In this document: in pieces, positions 17,249 through 26,543 of the stretch
Layout: every line of letters starts with the position of its first letter
Position numbering within the stretch: the first letter of the stretch is position 1
NCBI RefSeq assembly: GCF_000359745.1
Contig: NZ_AQHN01000027.1
Span: forward strand, 1-64,000
Direction of reading: 5' to 3'
DNA from: Rhizobium freirei PRF 81
GTDB lineage: Bacteria; Pseudomonadota; Alphaproteobacteria; Rhizobiales; Rhizobiaceae
Length of the DNA: 64,000 nucleotides
Notes under the pieces: model-generated
Seen by the model: the letters and a program-made list of their open reading frames with translations, nothing else
The model's database searches: none
What the model was told of the DNA's origin: nothing
Made by a program: the position numbers and the translations under genes

Positions 17249-18181
17249 CTACTCCAGCAGCAATGGGTCGATTTGCTCTCGGATGGCTTCCCCCTGCTTC
17301 AGCACGCCTGCACAGGCTTGGCGGAGATAATCGCGCATGGCGAGATGGCTGCCGGTCAAGGGGCGGTCCCGGCTGGTCAGCAGCGCAATGGGAACCGTCT
17401 TGCGTGGCAGCAGCGGCCGGCGCACGAGACCGGGAAATTGTTCCCACGGCAGGAGACCATCCACGATCGCGACACCAAAACCGTTGCGGACAAAAGGCAA
17501 GGCGGTAATGGAGATATCGATCTCGATTGCGGGATTGAACGACTGATTTTCGGTCGCTGCGGCATTGGCGAGCAGCTGACCGGGAAGGGTGTCGGCACGG
17601 TAGGAAATCAGTGTCTCATTCTGAAGATCGGCGAATGCGATGCTGTCGCGCGTAGCAAGATGGTGCCCCTCCGGCACGATGCAGATGAGTTCGGCATAGC
17701 CGAGGGTTTCGACATCGATGCCGGGCCGGGCGATGTTATTCATGACGATGCCGAGCGGGGCATCGCCGTTGCGGATCATATCCACGACATTGACCAGCGG
17801 TGCGATCAGCGAGCGGACGACGATATCCGGGTAGGTGGCCCTGAAGGAGAGAAGCGCCTTGGGTACGATCGACATGGCAGGCGGCGTTGTTGCTGCGATC
17901 CTGATCATTCCCGTTCGCCCGAAGCGCATGTCAGCCGTTCGGCGCCGAAGCGCTCCGAGCTCGGAAAAGATGCGCTCGGCTTCCGGATATAGTTCTTCGG
18001 CCTCCCTTGTGGGGACCAGCTTGCCCCGCACGCGATTGAAGAGTTTGAACCCCAGCTGGTCTTCCGCATGCAGCAAAATCTGGCTCAGCGCCGGCTGCGT
18101 GATGTTGAGCATGGCGGCCGCGCCGGTCACCGTCCCAGATCGCATGAGCATGCAGAAGACTTCGAGCTGACGGGCCTGCAT
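17249..18181 (-). CDS. LysR-family transcriptional regulator
   Basis: A 310-residue LysR protein. The winged helix-turn-helix is at residues 1-60 (QLEVFCMLMRSGTVTGAAAM, then TQPALSQILLHAEDQLGFKL), followed by the substrate-binding domain. ATG 18181 was chosen because the helix-turn-helix begins three residues later. It is convergent with the hyu operon and is transcribed after the DadA-like gene at 18241, so it may regulate either unit in response to an amino acid-like ligand. Confidence 0.92.
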   Translation of the reverse strand: MQARQLEVFCMLMRSGTVTGAAAMLNITQPALSQILLHAEDQLGFKLFNRVRGKLVPTREAEELYPEAERIFSELGALRRRTADMRFGRTGMIRIAATTPPAMSIVPKALLSFRATYPDIVVRSLIAPLVNVVDMIRNGDAPLGIVMNNIARPGIDVETLGYAELICIVPEGHHLATRDSIAFADLQNETLISYRADTLPGQLLANAAATENQSFNPAIEIDISITALPFVRNGFGVAIVDGLLPWEQFPGLVRRPLLPRKTVPIALLTSRDRPLTGSHLAMRDYLRQACAGVLKQGEAIREQIDPLLLE

Positions 18182-18240
18182 CTGGAAATTCCGTGTTGTC
18201 TGGTTCGGTCGTCGGCGGAGTCTAGCACGGACGGGCCATT

Positions 18241-19566
18241 TCAGAAGTCCGCCACCTTGCCCCATGCGGATTGCGAGAAGCGATCGGGGTGATAGGGTTT
18301 CGGATCGACTATAGGCGCGGCACCGGTGACAATGTCGGCGATCAGGTGGCCGGCTCCCGGTCCTATCCCGAAGCCGTGGCCACTGAAACCGGCCGCCAGC
18401 ACGAAGCCTGGTATGGTTGCGACCTCGCCTATGCCGGGCACGCCGTCCGGTGTCGAATCGATGTAGCCGGCCCAGCTTGCCGTAATGCGGCGGTTTGCGA
18501 TCGCAGGCAGCAATTCGAGTGCTCGATGATAGGTAAGCCGGATAGTGCTCTCGTCGACTGCGGGATCGAGGATGCGCATCCGTTCCATCGGTGTCGGCCG
18601 ATCCAGGCGCCAGCGCGACAAGTTTTCGTGGCCGCTGCGAAAGGCCTCGAAGCCGCCCAGGGAAAGCGCGCGCCAGCGGCGGACGAACATCGGCAGAAAC
18701 TGCGCCCCGAACCGCATGTTCTGGGGGGTGGGATCGACACGACCGCGCCCGCTGATCGCAAGCGTATGGCCGCCGTCGCCTCTGCGTGTGACCGAAACAT
18801 TCGCGGTATGGAGAGTGTCCGGAAGTTCGCCTTCGCCGGCACTGACGGAAAGGATCGACGAGCGGATCGACGCCTGCGGGAAGCGGATGCCGAGCTGCCG
18901 GCAGAAGGCCGAGGCCCAGGCGCCGCCGGACAGAACGGCAGTGCTGGTCTTGATCGTGCCTTTCTCGGTGACGACGGCAGATAGCTTGCCGCCCTCGGTC
19001 TCGATGCCGCGTGCGGCGCAGTTCTGATGCAGGCTGCCTCCCAGTTTCATGAGGGCGCGGGCGACTGCCGGGGCTGCATTGGCAGGATCGGCAATGCCGT
19101 CCGTCGGTGAGAATACGCCCCCCTTCCATACCCGCCCCGTCGCCCTGCCGCGCTCGCTCGCTTGGGCGCTGTCGAGCATATGGGTGGTTACGCCAACGCT
19201 GCGTGCAAAGTCACGCCACCGGGCCCAGCCGACGAGTTCTTCCTCACTGTTGCTCAGATAGAAGAGCCCACAGCGGCGAAAGCCGGTATCCTCTCCGGTT
19301 TCCGCAGCGAACTGATCCCAGAGGTCGAGGCTCTTCGTTGCCATCGGCAGTTCGCGGGCGTCCCGGTTCTGTTGCCGGCACCAGCCCCAGTTGCGGCTGG
19401 ACTGTTCGCCTCCGACCCGCCCCTTCTCGACGAGAGCGACCTTCAGGCCGCGCTTTGCCAGATAATAAGCCGTAAAGACACCGACGATCCCGGCGCCGAT
19501 GACGACGACATCGGCAAATGACGGCAATTTAGCGGAGCTTTCGACAAGGGTTAGCGGTGCGGGCAT
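18241..19566 (-). CDS. DadA-like FAD-dependent oxidoreductase
   Basis: The 441-residue flavoprotein of the D-amino acid dehydrogenase/sarcosine oxidase superfamily has FAD motif VVVIGAGIVGVFTAYYLAKRG, then GGEQSSRNWGWCRQQNRD, and C-terminal AAGFSGHGFGIGPGAGH. It is longer than the homologue at 10150 and only distantly like it. It lies between the LysR gene and the divergent Lrp gene. Either it is a separate dehydrogenase or it is the beta subunit for the ferredoxin/FAD pair at 15552-17242. Confidence 0.87.
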   Translation of the reverse strand: MPAPLTLVESSAKLPSFADVVVIGAGIVGVFTAYYLAKRGLKVALVEKGRVGGEQSSRNWGWCRQQNRDARELPMATKSLDLWDQFAAETGEDTGFRRCGLFYLSNSEEELVGWARWRDFARSVGVTTHMLDSAQASERGRATGRVWKGGVFSPTDGIADPANAAPAVARALMKLGGSLHQNCAARGIETEGGKLSAVVTEKGTIKTSTAVLSGGAWASAFCRQLGIRFPQASIRSSILSVSAGEGELPDTLHTANVSVTRRGDGGHTLAISGRGRVDPTPQNMRFGAQFLPMFVRRWRALSLGGFEAFRSGHENLSRWRLDRPTPMERMRILDPAVDESTIRLTYHRALELLPAIANRRITASWAGYIDSTPDGVPGIGEVATIPGFVLAAGFSGHGFGIGPGAGHLIADIVTGAAPIVDPKPYHPDRFSQSAWGKVADF

Positions 19567-19797
19567 GGATGCGTGTCTCCTAGCGAGCCGATAGCATAGC
19601 GGGATGAGCGGCCATCGGGCTGCCGCACAGACGCGCTGGGCGGCATAAGATTCTGCTCATTGCAAACGAAGCGGCCTATTGTGCCGGCCGGCTCCGGGCA
19701 GAATGAAATAGACAATATGTACCACGGTGTTATGCTCGAGCTCGGAGAGTTCGCAGCATAAAATGCTGCACTTACAGGCTATGGAAAGACTGAGACG

Positions 19798-20274
19798 ATG
19801 AAGCTCGACCGTATCGACATCAAGATCCTGTACGAACTTCAGAAGAACGGCCGCATCACCAATGTCGAGCTGGCGGAACTGGTCAATCTGTCGCCGAGCC
19901 CCTGCCTGATGCGGGTCAAGAAATTGCAGCAGGAAGGGTATATAGAAGGATACTCGGCCCAGATTAACATAGGCAAGCTCGGTCAGACCCTGACCGTGTT
20001 TACCGAGGTCACCCTTAAGAACCATCGGCAGATCGATTTCGCGCGCTTTCTCTCAGCGGTGGAAAAGGTGGATCAAGTGATTGAATGCCACCTCGTGTCG
20101 GGCGGCTACGATTACATGCTGAAATTCGTGACGGCCGGTATCGGTGAATACCAGACAATTATGGAGCGGCTGACCGACATGGATATCGGCATCGACAAGT
20201 ATTTCAGCTTCGTCGTTCTGAAGTCGCCGATCGTCAAGGCGCACATGCCCCTGACCAGTCTGTTTCCCATGTAG
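19798..20274 (+). CDS. Lrp/AsnC-family transcriptional regulator
   Basis: The 158-residue protein has an N-terminal helix-turn-helix (LDRIDIKILYELQKNGRITN, then LVNLSPSPCLMRVKKLQ) and a C-terminal RAM ligand domain (residues about 65-150, with VIECHLVSGGYDYMLKF). Such proteins sense amino acids. It is divergent from the DadA-like gene at 18241 across 231 bases and convergent with the ABC importer operon. Confidence 0.93.
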   Translation: MKLDRIDIKILYELQKNGRITNVELAELVNLSPSPCLMRVKKLQQEGYIEGYSAQINIGKLGQTLTVFTEVTLKNHRQIDFARFLSAVEKVDQVIECHLVSGGYDYMLKFVTAGIGEYQTIMERLTDMDIGIDKYFSFVVLKSPIVKAHMPLTSLFPM

Positions 20275-20284
20275 CCGCTGTCCT

Positions 20285-20367
20285 AGCGGTTTTCCGTCCG
20301 GAATGGGTAAAGAAACAAAAGGATAGAGCATTTTCACGATTCGAAGAAAAGCGAAAATGCCCTATCC
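20285..20367 (+). repeat. Intergenic repeat, copy 2, with hairpin
   Basis: The second copy of the repeat at 2101-2174, starting AGCGGTTTTCCGTCCGGAAT. Its end forms a strong hairpin: 20321-20335 (GGATAGAGCATTTTC) pairs with 20353-20367 with one mismatch. The hairpin covers the stop codon of the ABC ATPase gene and lies between two convergent genes, so it could end transcription in both directions. Confidence 0.65.
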
Positions 20368-22017
20368 ATGGCCATATTCACGCTTGAGTTCCGGATCCTG
20401 GACAAGATTGTCCAGCCAGGTCGGATCAAGCTTCGGAACGGATCCAAACAGCAGCTGGGAATAGGGGTGGCGGGGCACATTTGCGGTTTCGCGCGTAATT
20501 TGTTCAACTTTTCTGCCGCCATACATCACGACGATCTCGTCGCAGATCGCCTCGACAACGGATAGATCGTGGCTGATGAAGATGTAGGACAGATGCAGTT
20601 CCCGCTGCAGTTCCTTGAGCAGGTCGATGATCGCCGCCGCAACGACCGTGTCGAGGGCGGAGGTGATTTCATCGCAAATGATCAGGCGCGGCTCTGCGGC
20701 AAGCGCGCGGGCGAAATTCACGCGCTGCTTCTGCCCGCCGGACAATTCCGACGGATATCGATAGCGAAGCGCCCGCGGCAATCGCACCATGTCCAGCAAT
20801 TCGTCGACCCTGGCCTCTCGATCCTTGCGGTCCATTCCATGGTAGAAGGCCAGGGGCCGCCCGAGAATATCGGCAATCGATTTTGCCGGATTGAGCGCCG
20901 TGTCGGCATATTGGAAGACGATCTGCATCTCCCGCAACTGATCGCGCGTGCGCAGTTTTGCAGCGCGGCTCATCTCGCTGCCATTGAACCCGATGGTGCC
21001 CGACACGGCAGGCAATATGCCCGCGATTGCACGCGCGAGCGTCGACTTTCCACATCCGGACTCGCCGATGATGCCGAGATTTCTGCCCTTCTCGACTTCG
21101 AGGCTCACCGATTGAACCGCACACACCGCAGGCAGCCCGTTGGTCTGGATATTGCCATAGCCCGCAATCAAATTGTCGATCCTCAGCACGGGTGCAACCG
21201 ACCCGCCCATGCCGCTGCTACGGAAAGCCCGTTTCGGCTCGACGGCGGCCAGCAGCTCGCGCGTATAGGGGTGGCCCGGTCGCGTCAGGATCGCTTCCGT
21301 CTTTGCCAATTCCTGGATCTCGCCGCCCTTGAGGACGGCGATACGGTCGGCGATCTGCGCCACGACCGCCAGATCGTGCGATACGTAGACGCCGGCAATA
21401 TCCCCGGCTTTCATGACGGACTTGAACGCTTTCAGCACGTCGATCTGCGTCGTGACGTCGAGCGCGGTGGTCGGCTCGTCGAAAATGATCAGCTTGGGCT
21501 CGCCGATCAGGGCCATGGCGGCAGCCAATCGCTGCAGCTGGCCGCCGGAGACCTGGTGCGGATATCGCTCGCCGATCGTTTCCGGGTTCGGCAGCGACAG
21601 CGCCCGGAAGAGTTCGATTGCGCGCCGGCGTGCCTGCTCGGGTGGCATCAGTCCGTGGATGCGGGTGACCTCGATCACCTGCTCCATGATCTTGGCTGCC
21701 GGATTAAAGGCCGCTGCCGCGCTTTGCGGAATGTAGGCAACCGTGGTGCCTCGTACCTTTGAGCGCTCGGCTTCCGAAAGAGCGGCCATTTCCCTCCCGT
21801 CGACATGGATCGTGCCGCCGGAAATACGACAGCCTTCTCGGGCGTATCCCATGAGCGTCAGCGCGATCGTCGTCTTGCCGGAGCCGCTTTCGCCGATCAG
21901 CGCGACGATTTCGCCTTTGGCGATGTCGAAGCTGACATCCTTGATGATTTCGACGATCCGGCCGGAATCTGTCGCGGCTTCGACCTTCAAATTCCTGATT
22001 TCAACGAGGTTGGCCAT
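20362..22017 (-). CDS. Dipeptide/oligopeptide ABC transporter, fused double ATPase
   Basis: A 551-residue protein with two complete nucleotide-binding domains (DppD-DppF type fusion). The first has Walker A GESGSGKTT, signature SGGQLQR and Walker B LIIFDEPTTALD. The second has GESGCGKST, SGGQKQR and LIICDEITSALD. ATG 22017 is preferred over GTG 22023 because GGAG lies 9 bases upstream. It is the last gene of the importer operon. The N-terminal domain ends with the DppD/OppD-type HPYTRELLAAVEPKR. Confidence 0.93.
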   Translation of the reverse strand: MANLVEIRNLKVEAATDSGRIVEIIKDVSFDIAKGEIVALIGESGSGKTTIALTLMGYAREGCRISGGTIHVDGREMAALSEAERSKVRGTTVAYIPQSAAAAFNPAAKIMEQVIEVTRIHGLMPPEQARRRAIELFRALSLPNPETIGERYPHQVSGGQLQRLAAAMALIGEPKLIIFDEPTTALDVTTQIDVLKAFKSVMKAGDIAGVYVSHDLAVVAQIADRIAVLKGGEIQELAKTEAILTRPGHPYTRELLAAVEPKRAFRSSGMGGSVAPVLRIDNLIAGYGNIQTNGLPAVCAVQSVSLEVEKGRNLGIIGESGCGKSTLARAIAGILPAVSGTIGFNGSEMSRAAKLRTRDQLREMQIVFQYADTALNPAKSIADILGRPLAFYHGMDRKDREARVDELLDMVRLPRALRYRYPSELSGGQKQRVNFARALAAEPRLIICDEITSALDTVVAAAIIDLLKELQRELHLSYIFISHDLSVVEAICDEIVVMYGGRKVEQITRETANVPRHPYSQLLFGSVPKLDPTWLDNLVQDPELKREYGHG

Positions 22018-22019
22018 CG

Positions 22020-22871
22020 TCACGCGCTCCTGTCTCTGATCTTGCGCGGCAGGTTGTCGATCAGCAGGTTGACGCTGATGGTGAGGCTGGCGATGGCAAA
22101 GGAGGGTACGATCACGGCAGGCGCGGCGAAGGGCAGTCCGCCGATATTTTCGCGCACCAGAGCGCCCCAGTCGGCATAGGGCGGCTGTAGGCCGAGGCCG
22201 AGGAAGGAAAGGCCTGATAGCAGGAGCACAACAAACACGAAGCGCAGCCCAAAGTCGGCCAGAACCGGCCGGATAATGTTCGGCAGGATCTCAGAACGGA
22301 TAATGTAGCCGACCCTCTCGCCGCGGGTGCGCGCAACCGTGATGAAATCCATCGTATTGATGTTGACGGCGAGCGCGCGGGCAAAGCGGTAAGCGCCCGG
22401 CGTGTAGATAACGGCGAGGGTGATGATCAGCACCGGAATGGACGATCCGACGGCAGCAACGACCACCAGGCCAAAAAGCTTGCTCGGGATTGAGTTCAGG
22501 GCGTCGAGAAACCGGCTCAGGATTGTATCAAACCATCCGCCGATAACCGCGGCGATCATGCCGAGCGTAACGCCGCAAAAGCAGCAAAGTGCGACTGCTG
22601 CAAGCGAAATGCCCACGGTGTAGCGGGCACCCATCATGACTCGCGAGAGCATATCGCGACCGAGATAGTCCGAGCCGAGCCACAATTGATGGCTCATGGG
22701 ACCGAAATAGTCCGTGTCGACGATTGCACCGACGGAATAGGGGATCATGAAGGGTGCGAACGAAGCGACGATCGTCCAGGCGAAAATGATGGCAAAGGCC
22801 ATCACGCCGACAGGGCTGATGTTGTAGCCAAGCATGGACGGAGCGGGGCGAAGCAGGCTTTTCGTGGTCAT
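22020..22871 (-). CDS. Dipeptide-type ABC transporter permease (DppC-like)
   Basis: The 283-residue inner-membrane permease has a cytoplasmic N-terminus, a first membrane segment at about residues 20-45, five more segments and the EAA-loop region (ARTRGERVGYIIRSEILPN). The ATG at 22871 overlaps the upstream permease by four bases. It pairs with the DppB-like permease. Confidence 0.92.
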   Translation of the reverse strand: MTTKSLLRPAPSMLGYNISPVGVMAFAIIFAWTIVASFAPFMIPYSVGAIVDTDYFGPMSHQLWLGSDYLGRDMLSRVMMGARYTVGISLAAVALCCFCGVTLGMIAAVIGGWFDTILSRFLDALNSIPSKLFGLVVVAAVGSSIPVLIITLAVIYTPGAYRFARALAVNINTMDFITVARTRGERVGYIIRSEILPNIIRPVLADFGLRFVFVVLLLSGLSFLGLGLQPPYADWGALVRENIGGLPFAAPAVIVPSFAIASLTISVNLLIDNLPRKIRDRSA

Positions 22872-23818
22872 CGCAGCCTCGGATTTGACAGGATGGCAAC
22901 GATGTCGGCAGCGGTGATCAGCAAGAGATAACCAAGGCAAAAAATCATCGCACAGCTTTGGATGAGCGGCAGGTCTCGAGTTGCGACGGCGTCCACCATC
23001 AGCTTGGCGATACCCGGATAGTTGAAGATGGTCTCGACGATGATGACGCCGCCGACGAGATAGGAGAGCGAAAGCGCGATCGCATTGACGATCGGGCCGA
23101 GGGCATTGGGCAGCGCATGCATAAACACCATGCGGCCTCGCGAGGCGCCTTTGAGCAGGGCCATTTCCACATAGGGCGTCTTCAGCGTTTCGATCAAGGC
23201 CGCCCGGGTCATGCGGATCATCTGCGCCGAGATGACGAAGGTGAGCGTTATGACGGGCATGGCATAGATCTTCAGGAGGTCGAAGAACGTATGCGCTTCA
23301 TTTATGGAAGAGAGCGCAGGCAGCCAGCGCAGATAGACGGCGAACAGGAGCACTGCAAGCGTTGCGACCATGAACTCGGGAACCGATATGACACCGATCG
23401 AAATGATCGTGACAATGCGATCGTAGTAGGAGCCACGAAGCATGGCTGACGTAATGCCGAGTAGCAGTGCAAATGGGACCGAAACGAGCGTTGTGATGGC
23501 GGCAAGCTCCAGCGTCGCCACGAGGCGACCACCGATCAACCGGGCAACAGGCATGTTGTTGGCATAGGATGTTCCGAGGTCACCCTTCATCAGACCCAAA
23601 AGCCAGCTCATGAATCGCAGGATCGCAGGTTCGTCGAGATGCATGGCCTTGCGTAGTCCTGCAACCGCTTCGGGTGTGGCCGCCTGACCGAGCAGAATGG
23701 AGGCGGTGTCTCCTGGCAGCATGCTCGTTGCGAAAAAGACGGCGAACGACACGATCAGCAAGGTGATGATCGCGATGAAGAGCCGGTTTAGGACAAGAAT
23801 GGAAACCTCGGATCTCAA
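22868..23818 (-). CDS. Dipeptide-type ABC transporter permease (DppB-like)
   Basis: The 316-residue permease has the DppB-type N-terminal segment with FFATSMLPGDTASILLG and the EAA loop (LIETLKTPYVEMALLKGASR). It starts at TTG 23818; AGGAG is 9 bases upstream, which supports this rare start. It lies 94 bases downstream of the substrate-binding protein gene. Confidence 0.92.
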   Translation of the reverse strand: MRSEVSILVLNRLFIAIITLLIVSFAVFFATSMLPGDTASILLGQAATPEAVAGLRKAMHLDEPAILRFMSWLLGLMKGDLGTSYANNMPVARLIGGRLVATLELAAITTLVSVPFALLLGITSAMLRGSYYDRIVTIISIGVISVPEFMVATLAVLLFAVYLRWLPALSSINEAHTFFDLLKIYAMPVITLTFVISAQMIRMTRAALIETLKTPYVEMALLKGASRGRMVFMHALPNALGPIVNAIALSLSYLVGGVIIVETIFNYPGIAKLMVDAVATRDLPLIQSCAMIFCLGYLLLITAADIVAILSNPRLR

Positions 23819-23912
23819 ACGAAATGCTCCTGCGGCGTTCTACGAAACGAATGGCGTTCGCGGGACGGAGATCCCCGAGCGGCTTGCGCCGCCCGAGGAA
23901 GTTCCGCAGCCG

Positions 23913-25523
23913 TCAGGCCTGGAGCCAGAGATACTCCGCCAACGCGTAACCCATCATGCCACCGAGCGGGTTGGCTTCCAATCCGTGTACCTTGCTCGAA
24001 ATCGCATCCACATTCGAGATATAGGCAGGGATGATGGTACCTGCCTCCTCGGCAATCATCGTCTGCATCTCGCCATAGATTTGCCTGCGCTTGGCTTGAT
24101 CCAGCAACCCCCGGGCTTCGACCAGCATCCCGTCGAATTTCTCGGATTTGTACTGGCTCTCGTTCCATGGAGCGTTCGAGGCGTAGAGCAGCGAAAACAG
24201 AATGTCCGGCGTCGGGCGCGGATTGATGTTGCCGAAGTGAATCGGCGCCTTAAGCCAGTAATTGTCCCAATAGCCATCGGAAGGAACACGCTGGACATCG
24301 AGCTTCATGCCGATATCGGCGCCAGCGGCCTGGATGATCATGGCCATGTCGATCGACGAGGTCGCTGCGTCGGACGCTATGACCGGAATTGACTGCCCGA
24401 GCACACCCGCCTTCTGGAAGTGGAATTTCGCCTTGTCGGGGTCGAAGGCTTTCGGCTTCAGATCGTTGTTGTGATAGATGTTGGCTGGAGACACGGGCTG
24501 ATCGTTGGCAACTTCGCCCAGGCCACGCAGGGCGGATTTGACGATTTGCTCGCGATTGACCAGGGACTTCATTCCATCGATGAAATCCTTTTTGTTTCCC
24601 GGAGCCATGTCGAGGCGCATGTTGAGATTGGTATAGTTGCCGCTTGTCGTTTTCGACAGAGCAAAGCCCGACTGACCGTCTATCAGTTTCATGGCACGCG
24701 GATTGATCGACGCCGCAAGATGAATATCGCCTGAGAGCAGCGCGTTGACGCGGGCATTGTCATCGCTGATCGCGAAAAACTCGAATGACTCGAGATAGGG
24801 CTGGCCGGACTTCCAGTAATTCTTGTTCTTCACCACGACCGAGCGATTGCCTGGATCGAAGGTTTCAAGAACGAAGGCTCCGGTGCCATTGCCTTTCGAG
24901 AAGTCGGTCGTGCCGTTGGCGACGATCATGAAATGATGCAGGGCGAGAATGGTCGGCAAGTCGGCATTCGGATTGGCCAAGGAGATCTCGACCGTCGCCT
25001 TGTCGATAGCCTTGAAACCGGTCATCTGTGCCGCAATCTTGGCGACCTTCGAGCCGACCCCCGGGTCGAGATGGCGCTTCAGCGAGAAGACGACGTCGTC
25101 GGCAGTCAGTTCCTTGCCGTCATGGAAAGTCACGCCCTTGCGCAGCTTGACGGTCCAGGTCTTGGCGTCCTTGCTCTCGATGCTCTCGGCTAGTTCCATC
25201 TGTGTCACGCCCGCCTTATCGAGAAAGGTCAGGCGGTTATAGAGCGAGCAGCAGCGCACGTAGTCCGTCGATAAGGATGCCTTGGCGGGATCCAGAGTAT
25301 CGGCCGTCGAAGACGACCAGCCTGCCGCCTTGAAAGCACCGCCTGAGACCGGCGTCGCTGCGACGGCCTGGGAAGCCCGGCCGAGAATGATGCCTGCGCC
25401 TGATGCTGCGACACCGCCGGCCAGCATCAATTTCAGAAGATCGCGGCGGGTGGCGCCTCGACGAATGGCGTTCTCGACCATCGCGTCATCCGAGGCAGTC
25501 CAGTTCATGATCTTGTCGTTCAT
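23913..25523 (-). CDS. Dipeptide-type ABC transporter substrate-binding protein
   Basis: The 536-residue SBP_bac_5 protein is the periplasmic receptor of the importer. It has a twin-arginine-type leader (RRGATRRDLLKLMLAGG) ending near ASQAVAA, then the family core (TWTVKLRKGVTFHDGKELTA). ATG 25523, with GGGGA upstream, is preferred over the longer start at 25568. The ligand may be an acylated amino acid, peptide or opine-like compound, inferred only from the surrounding oxidases and aminotransferase. Confidence 0.92.
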   Translation of the reverse strand: MNDKIMNWTASDDAMVENAIRRGATRRDLLKLMLAGGVAASGAGIILGRASQAVAATPVSGGAFKAAGWSSSTADTLDPAKASLSTDYVRCCSLYNRLTFLDKAGVTQMELAESIESKDAKTWTVKLRKGVTFHDGKELTADDVVFSLKRHLDPGVGSKVAKIAAQMTGFKAIDKATVEISLANPNADLPTILALHHFMIVANGTTDFSKGNGTGAFVLETFDPGNRSVVVKNKNYWKSGQPYLESFEFFAISDDNARVNALLSGDIHLAASINPRAMKLIDGQSGFALSKTTSGNYTNLNMRLDMAPGNKKDFIDGMKSLVNREQIVKSALRGLGEVANDQPVSPANIYHNNDLKPKAFDPDKAKFHFQKAGVLGQSIPVIASDAATSSIDMAMIIQAAGADIGMKLDVQRVPSDGYWDNYWLKAPIHFGNINPRPTPDILFSLLYASNAPWNESQYKSEKFDGMLVEARGLLDQAKRRQIYGEMQTMIAEEAGTIIPAYISNVDAISSKVHGLEANPLGGMMGYALAEYLWLQA

Positions 25524-25594
25524 GTCATTCCCCTTTTTCTGGTTGTCAGTCGGCTTTTTCTTTGGCAATTGCGGCAGTGGCGACTTATGGCCGG

Positions 25595-26311
25595 TCAGGC
25601 GGCCTGCGCGATCTCCACGGCTTCGGCGAGTTCGGCCATGGATTTGAAGTGATAGTCCGGCCTGGTAAATTCAGCTGGTTCGATCGTGCCGCCATATCCT
25701 GCTTGAGCGTAACGGCGCTGGATCCAGCAGTTCGTCATTCCCAGTTCGCGTGAAATGCCGATATCGTGATACTGGCTCTGTGCCACATGGATGATATCGT
25801 CCTTGCTGGCGTTTTCGCCTGCCACGAAATCGAAGACCTTATGGAAGAAGGCCGGATCCGGCTTTTCCGTGCCGGTTTCATCAGCGGTGAAGGCCGCGTA
25901 GAAGGGATTTCCAAGCTCCGCCGAGAAATATTCGAAAGCCCAGCGGCGGGCGTTCGTCATGGCGATCAGTTGGTATTTGCGCGAAAGCCGTGCCAGGGCT
26001 TCGGCGCTGTCGGGGAAGGCTCTCCACGTCTTGGCGGAATCGCGCAGCCGCCGGCCGTAGGCCTCGTCGACCGGCAAACCGAGCTTGGGTGCGATGACGA
26101 GATAGACGCGCACGAGATCGTCGGGAAACAGATCCGCATCATCGGCATAGCGGGCGGCTCGATAAAGTGCGAGCGCTTCCTCACCATCGATCGTCGTGTT
26201 CGCCTCGGCTGCAATTTCGCTCAGGCAGGCCTTCAAGCCGCCTTCAAAATCGATGAGCGTCCCGACCACGTCGAAGCTCATGTATTTGAATTTTGTCAAT
26301 GACTTCGTCAT
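25595..26311 (-). CDS. Type II haloacid dehalogenase-like hydrolase (HAD)
   Basis: This 238-residue HAD-superfamily protein has motif I FDVVGTLIDFEG. Note that the second Asp of the usual DxD is Val-Gly here, as in several haloacid dehalogenases. Motif II is in AMTNARRWAFEYF, and Lys-Asp are in GTEKPDPAFF. Its job in this cluster is probably removal of a leaving group from a small acid, but this is inference. A paralogue is at 29101. Confidence 0.82.
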   Translation of the reverse strand: MTKSLTKFKYMSFDVVGTLIDFEGGLKACLSEIAAEANTTIDGEEALALYRAARYADDADLFPDDLVRVYLVIAPKLGLPVDEAYGRRLRDSAKTWRAFPDSAEALARLSRKYQLIAMTNARRWAFEYFSAELGNPFYAAFTADETGTEKPDPAFFHKVFDFVAGENASKDDIIHVAQSQYHDIGISRELGMTNCWIQRRYAQAGYGGTIEPAEFTRPDYHFKSMAELAEAVEIAQAA

Positions 26312-26543
26312 TTCTTCACCCCAGTCTGAATGCTGGCGGAACCGGGTGGCCGCCTCACGGAAGATTATGCTGTTCCCTGGCCCGTTCTATTTCTATAAGC
26401 CCGAAGTTTGTCGAGGCGGGGCCTTGGATGGAGACAAGTTTGGCACTTCGACCGCACCGTTTGCGCCGAATCGGAGCAGTGGTGCGGCACAAAATTCTGA
26501 AAAATGCCTGCTCGCGGTATAACGACTCCAGGCCTTCGCGCAT

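Noticed and set aside
17249..19129. Long minus-strand frame extending the LysR gene
   Set aside because: The LysR domain begins at 18181; the rest is out of frame with the DadA-like gene on the same strand and is not a fusion.
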